Assembly (NCBI GenBank): GCA_020883125.1
Contig: JAHREW010000011.1
Span: 92,506 to 156,505, forward strand
Origin: Microcoleus sp. CAWBG506
GTDB lineage: Bacteria; Cyanobacteriota; Cyanobacteriia; Cyanobacteriales; Microcoleaceae
Direction: 5' to 3'
Length of the DNA: 64,000 nucleotides
The notes beneath the pieces were generated by a model. It had not been told where the DNA came from, did not search any database, and saw nothing but the letters and a program-made list of their open reading frames with translations. Position 1 is the first letter of the stretch; each line of letters opens with the position of its first letter. Shown here piece by piece: positions 60,151-64,000 of this stretch. Made by a program: the position numbers and the translations under genes.

Positions 60151-60945
60151 TCAACCTTCCGAACTATCAGGATGGTCATCTGAGGCTACCACAGATAGCC
60201 CCGGCGCTGCAACTTTAACTTTGGCGTGCCGCAAGACGCGATCGCCCAGAGTATAGCCTCGTTCTAGTTCTTGGATGATTGTGCCTTCCTCCTGTTCGTC
60301 AGTTGGTTCGCTGAGCAAAGCTTCGTGGAGGTTGGGGTCAAACTGTTCACCTTCTGGACGCATCGGAGAAACTCCGATTTGTTTGAGGCATTCTACCATT
60401 TGCTTGTAAACGCTTTGGTAGCTTTTGTGTATGTTCATTTCGCCATCTGTTTGTGGCTTAATGTGGGCTCTTGCCCGCTCAAAGTTATCGATTACTGGCA
60501 ACAGGGGTTTGATAATTAAACATTTTGCCTGTAAATCTAACTCTTCTTTTTCCTTTTGGGTGCGCCTGCGGAAGTTTTCAAAATCTGCTGCTAAGCGGAG
60601 ATTTTGATTTTTCAGATCTTCTAATTGAGTAGAATAGGCTTGCAACTGAGCTTTTAAACTCTCTTTGTCGCTGGTTGCTTGTGCCAGCTCTCTCTTGAGC
60701 AACTCCGTAGCATCAGCAGTGACGCTATTGCTGGAACTAGAGGAGCCTGTTTCCCCGGCATTGTGAGTCGCTCCGGGATCGACCTGAGCACTTTGATAAG
60801 CTTGAGCAAGTTCCAGCTCCCAATCGGCTGCTGCATTCGAGTTTGCGGATGCTGGCGGCGGATTTTCGCTTACCATTGGCGAACTCTCTGGGGTTTCCCC
60901 CGTTGAGCTAGGATCTTGATGTTGCTGTTTTTCCTCGTCAATCAT
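60151..60945 (-). CDS. grpE: Nucleotide exchange factor GrpE
   Basis: A 264-residue GrpE: a disordered acidic N-terminus rich in Ser/Asn/Pro (residues 1-75), a long coiled coil (KESLKAQLQAYSTQLEDLKN, then FENFRRRTQKEKEELDLQA), a four-helix bundle and the beta domain (LERGYTLGDRVLRHAKVKVA). It releases ADP from DnaK. It is the first gene of the chaperone block. No CIRCE (HrcA) operator is seen upstream. Confidence 0.94.
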   Translation of the reverse strand: MIDEEKQQHQDPSSTGETPESSPMVSENPPPASANSNAAADWELELAQAYQSAQVDPGATHNAGETGSSSSSNSVTADATELLKRELAQATSDKESLKAQLQAYSTQLEDLKNQNLRLAADFENFRRRTQKEKEELDLQAKCLIIKPLLPVIDNFERARAHIKPQTDGEMNIHKSYQSVYKQMVECLKQIGVSPMRPEGEQFDPNLHEALLSEPTDEQEEGTIIQELERGYTLGDRVLRHAKVKVAAPGLSVVASDDHPDSSEG

Positions 60946-60954
60946 CAGAAAAAT

Positions 60955-60999
60955 GGGTTTGAAACCCCGTCCTTTTAGGACGGCTTTACATTTATCACT
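60955..60999. mobile_element. IS200/IS605-type end hairpin next to the grpE start
   Basis: CCGTCC-TTTTA-GGACGG (60967-60983), flanked by gggtttgaaaccc and ctttacat, matches the hairpin region upstream of the intact tnpB (15410-15445). It lies about 10-40 bp before the grpE ATG, so it would be in the grpE leader. A decayed element may extend to the right. Confidence 0.6.
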
Positions 61000-61793
61000 A
61001 CCGCCTTGGGGTTGTTTAATTTGCTGTACTTTTGTAATGCACTTTCAACGGGACAGTTACCGTTTCAAATTTTGCAACCCTGTACGCATAGTGTTTCGCT
61101 CCTTACAGAGCCTCCCATTACTGGGGTAATGTTAGCTTCGCCAAAGTTTAGTGAGCTTGCGCACGGCTAGCAGCACTGTCTCAGTGACCTTAAGACTGTT
61201 TAACCACTAGCGACAGAGCTCTTGACTAGCTTCGCATCCACAGGGTGTCGTGACTCAAAAAACGTAGTCAATGAAGACTGAGGCTGGTCAGAACGGCTTG
61301 CTAGATTTCTCTTTCAAGCCTCACGCCTTGATAGCTGAGGTTCCTGACATATATCTGTGCGACAGAACCCTATCAATTCTAGCAGTCGGAAGAGACGCGC
61401 CCTCTGTGTAGTATTTGCTGACGGCAAATTAGACCTGCTTCAAATCGGCCTTGGTGAGGACCGGAGGATGGGCAGTTGATTAATCAAAATATATCTCACT
61501 AGACCGATCGCAGGCTTTCTAAAAGCTATCATCACAGAATAGGCAATGTTTAACATCCTGCGGTCAAATTCAACAAGTTAGGCCTGTTGCCTCCAGATTA
61601 GTCTCTTCTGGTTGCAAGAGGGAACCAATGTTAAGTTATGGCCGATAGATTCCCGTCAAGCAAGCTTGAACAGAATATAAAATTATCGTTGGAAAGCGAT
61701 ACACCCCGCCCCGCTTTCCTCTCCCGGTAAGGGCAATGGCCAAGTGCTGCGCCCTCTCTGCTATCACGGGAGTCTCCCGCGGGTTTTAGGTAA
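61000..61793. other. Long intergenic region between grpE and pilB, no gene
   Basis: No coding frame with a credible product. Several GC-containing inverted patches are visible (61130-61210, 61240-61340, 61390-61400), which could be a structured RNA or a mobile-element scaffold attached to the hairpin at 60967. The last 150 bp presumably hold the pilB promoter; gagcgggtgt-like and ctcccgcgggttttag motifs precede the ATG. Confidence 0.45.
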
Positions 61794-63794
61794 ATGACTA
61801 ACACATCCGATCGGCGTTTCTCCACATCTATAGTTACTATCAGCAATTTTACTCCGGCTCTCAACAAGATGATTCAGTCTGGTTACGTCAACAGCGACCA
61901 ACTGAAAAAAGCTCAACTTGAAAGTCGGAAGTCAGGTAAGCGGTTGACGGAGGTACTAGAATCTGCTACTGGGCTGCCCTTGCCGCCAGAATTGCTGCGG
62001 CTTTACAAAAAGCAGCAGATGTTTGAACTCAAAATAGTGTACGGGGTTGAAGCGTTTGACCCGGAATTGAGCGAACTGTCTAACGAGCAACTTGGAGCAA
62101 TGCTCGATGAGTTGAAAATGTCGATCGACATCTGTCGTCAACGTCGGTTTTTGCCTGTGGCGAAGACAGAAACTGAACCTCCGGCGCTGGTAGTGGCAAT
62201 GGTCGATCCTGACAACCTGGATGCTCAAGAAGATTTGCGGCGGATTTTGAAGGGGTGGAGTTTTCAGCGGCGGGTGATTACCCCAGATGACTATCAGGAC
62301 ATTACTTCTGCCTATCAAGAACAGCAAGTTAAGATAGCAGCCAAAATAGCTGAAGCCGAAAAGGAGAGAAAGCTCTCCCTAGGGGAGGGAGATTTTGGCG
62401 AACTGTCCTTAGAAGAGGTTTCTTCCGACCAAGAAGATATAGCTGACACCATAAACGCTGTAGAGCAAGCTCCTGTAATCAAAGCGGTCAACGTCATTTT
62501 GGCTAAAGCTTTATCGGAAAAAGTATCTGACATCCATGTAGAACCTCAAGAAGAGTTCATGCGGATTCGGATGCGGAAGGACGGGGTGCTGCAAGAGTAT
62601 TTCCGATTTCCCAAGCAAGTGGTGCAAGGGATTACTGCTCGCTTCAAAATTATTGCCAATTTGGACATTGCCGAACGTAGACAAGCTCAAGATGGCCGTA
62701 TCCGCCGGGTATTTGAAGGACGGACGGTGGATTTCCGGGTAAATAGCTTGCCTTCCCGTTACGGCGAAAAAATTGTGCTGCGGATTTTGGACAGTTCCAG
62801 CACTCAGTTGGGTCTAGGCTTGTTAATCTCGGATCAGGAAACTCTGGCTTTGGTTCGAGACACTGCCAGCCGCCCTTTCGGACTGATTTTGGTGACTGGG
62901 CCGACTGGTTCGGGTAAATCAACTTCGCTCTATTCCATTCTGGCAGAATTGAATGATCCAGCGATTAACATTTGTACGGCGGAAGACCCGATCGAATATG
63001 CTTTGCCAGGAATTACCCAATGTCAAGTAATTCGGGAAAAAGACTTGACTTTTTCCAACATTCTGCGGGCGTTTTTGCGGCAAGACCCTGACGTCATGCT
63101 AGTGGGGGAAACCCGCGACAAGGAAACGGCGAAAACGGCTCTGGAAGCTGCTTTGACTGGACACTTGGTGCTAACTACGCTGCACACTAATGACGCGGCC
63201 GGTGCGATCGCCCGTTTGGACGAAATGGGCGTAGAGCCCTTCATGGTTTCGGCAGCTCTGTTGGGCGTGTTGGCTCAGCGTTTGATGCGCCGGGTTTGTG
63301 ACAAATGCCGCATTCCTTACCAGCCGACTGCCGAAGAACTCGGTCGGTACGGTCTGTCGGCTTCTCAAGAAATGGATCTGACTGTCTACAAAGCCAACAC
63401 CGTACCAGTTGAGCAGAGGAAGGAACTAGCAGACCGGGATCAACTTTGTACCAAATGCGGTGGTATCGGCTACAAAGGACGGGTAGGGGTTTACGAATTC
63501 CTGAAAAATACTGAGCGGCTGCAAGCTCTGATTACTCAAGGCGCTCCCACAGAGCAAATTAAGGAAGCAGCAGTAGAAGAAGGGATGAAAACCTTGTTGG
63601 CTTATAGCTTGGAGTTAGTGCGAGAAGGCGCGACTACCTTTGAAGAAGTGGAGCGGGTGACGTTTACCGACTCTGGGCTGGAGGCAGAATTGAAAGCCAA
63701 ACGCAAGCAGGGACTAACCTGCAAGACATGTCAGGCGGAATTGAAGCCGGAGATGCTGGATTGTCCTTACTGTTTGACTCCGCGAGTTTTCTAG
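61794..63794 (+). CDS. pilB: Type IV pilus assembly ATPase PilB (GspE family)
   Basis: A 666-residue secretion ATPase. N-terminal GspE/PilB domain (residues about 20-180), then NVILAKALSEKVSDIHVEPQ, Walker A VTGPTGSGKST, Asp box AEDPIEYALPG, Walker B VMLVGETRDKETA, the His box LTTLHTNDAAGAI and the zinc tetracysteine CDKC...CTKCGGIGYKGR. It powers pilus extension for motility and DNA uptake. The extreme C-terminus adds a second zinc ribbon (CKTCQAEL...DCPYCLTP), not typical of PilB outside cyanobacteria. Confidence 0.94.
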   Translation: MTNTSDRRFSTSIVTISNFTPALNKMIQSGYVNSDQLKKAQLESRKSGKRLTEVLESATGLPLPPELLRLYKKQQMFELKIVYGVEAFDPELSELSNEQLGAMLDELKMSIDICRQRRFLPVAKTETEPPALVVAMVDPDNLDAQEDLRRILKGWSFQRRVITPDDYQDITSAYQEQQVKIAAKIAEAEKERKLSLGEGDFGELSLEEVSSDQEDIADTINAVEQAPVIKAVNVILAKALSEKVSDIHVEPQEEFMRIRMRKDGVLQEYFRFPKQVVQGITARFKIIANLDIAERRQAQDGRIRRVFEGRTVDFRVNSLPSRYGEKIVLRILDSSSTQLGLGLLISDQETLALVRDTASRPFGLILVTGPTGSGKSTSLYSILAELNDPAINICTAEDPIEYALPGITQCQVIREKDLTFSNILRAFLRQDPDVMLVGETRDKETAKTALEAALTGHLVLTTLHTNDAAGAIARLDEMGVEPFMVSAALLGVLAQRLMRRVCDKCRIPYQPTAEELGRYGLSASQEMDLTVYKANTVPVEQRKELADRDQLCTKCGGIGYKGRVGVYEFLKNTERLQALITQGAPTEQIKEAAVEEGMKTLLAYSLELVREGATTFEEVERVTFTDSGLEAELKAKRKQGLTCKTCQAELKPEMLDCPYCLTPRVF

Positions 63795-63802
63795 ATTGAT
63801 TC

Positions 63803-64000
63803 AGTAGTCAGTAGTCAGTAGTCAGTAGTCAGTAGTCAGTAGTTGTTAGTCAGTAGTCAGTAGTTGTTAGTCAGTAGTCAGTAGTTGTTAGTCAGTAGTC
63901 AGTAGTTGTTAGTCAGTAGTCAGTAGTTGTTAGTCAGTAGTCAGTAGTTGTTAGTCAGTAGTCAGTAGTCAGTAGTCAGTAGTCAGTAGTTGTTAGTCAG
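63803..64000. repeat. Heptamer array (GTCAGTA / GTTGTTA), cut by the window edge
   Basis: Tandem agtcagt heptamers alternate with a gttgtta variant in a higher-order 21-bp unit (gtcagtagtcagtagttgtta), repeated six times in the middle. It begins about 10 bp after the pilB stop and continues past the right edge. Non-coding. Confidence 0.9.

Noticed and set aside
60946..61100. HrcA/CIRCE operator upstream of grpE
   Set aside because: I looked for TTAGCACTC-N9-GAGTGCTAA and found no match.
63803..64000. Repeat array at the right edge as CRISPR
   Set aside because: It is a simple heptamer-based satellite with no unique spacers.

Overview
The window comes from a filamentous cyanobacterium. The HIP1 octamer GCGATCGC is scattered throughout. 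There are genes tied to oxygenic photosynthesis and phycobilisomes (psbZ, nblA, a BciB-type divinyl reductase), a complete mycosporine-like amino acid cluster, type IV pilus and exopolysaccharide functions, and the usual grpE-dnaK-dnaJ block. Dispersed palindromes, heptanucleotide arrays, MITE-like elements and decayed toxin-antitoxin genes are frequent, as in large Oscillatoria/Microcoleus/Phormidium-type genomes. The genus is an inference.

Layout. 1-5.4 kb: a cut HNH nuclease gene, a MazEF-like pair with a decayed copy of its antitoxin, a CNNM/CorC membrane protein without CBS domains, a YihY membrane protein, and a chimera of an integrase core-binding domain with a lambda-R-like muralytic domain. 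5.5-9.8 kb: a DevBCA-type exporter facing a TetR regulator across two operator-like palindromes. 9.9-18 kb: an MscS channel, polysaccharide glycosyl- and acetyltransferases, a cation efflux protein, an intact tnpB element and cobU. 18-21.6 kb: a UbiB-like kinase and bciB. 21.8-26.4 kb: the most unusual locus (below). 26.6-31.8 kb: crhR, rimO and accessory toxin-antitoxin debris. 32.2-37.5 kb: mysA-mysB-[broken toxin-antitoxin pair]-mysC-mysD. 38.8-43.7 kb: ribH, psbZ, and a DHH-CBS-tRNA nucleotidyltransferase fusion invaded by repeats. 44.2-51.8 kb: a serine/threonine kinase, a second UbiB-like kinase, a PP2C phosphatase and anmK. 52.2-54.6 kb: nblA and exbD/exbB. 54.7-60.9 kb: grpE-dnaK-dnaJ-tusA-rsgA. 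61.8-64 kb: pilB and a heptamer array.

Most interesting locus. A reverse transcriptase with all retron hallmarks (NAxxH, YADD, VTG) lies on the minus strand between two diverged direct repeats of about 600 bp. Each repeat carries a retron-like RNA core: a long a1/a2 inverted repeat with a UAGC motif just after a1. Each has a 5' leader with one or more tRNA-like folds. One copy ends 53 nt before the reverse transcriptase. The other ends 51 nt before an SPFH/slipin protein with repeated N-terminal modules. This reads as a two-RNA retron with a slipin as candidate partner and tRNA-like leaders. The reverse transcriptase assignment is firm, the RNA cores are well supported, and the role of the slipin and tRNA-like parts is inference.

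Working units. The mys cluster makes a UV sunscreen. DevBCA with its TetR regulator looks like a regulated envelope exporter. The glycosyltransferases, acetyltransferase and PilB suit surface polysaccharide and gliding or pilus functions. GrpE-DnaK-DnaJ form a chaperone operon followed by a stack of hairpins before tusA-rsgA.
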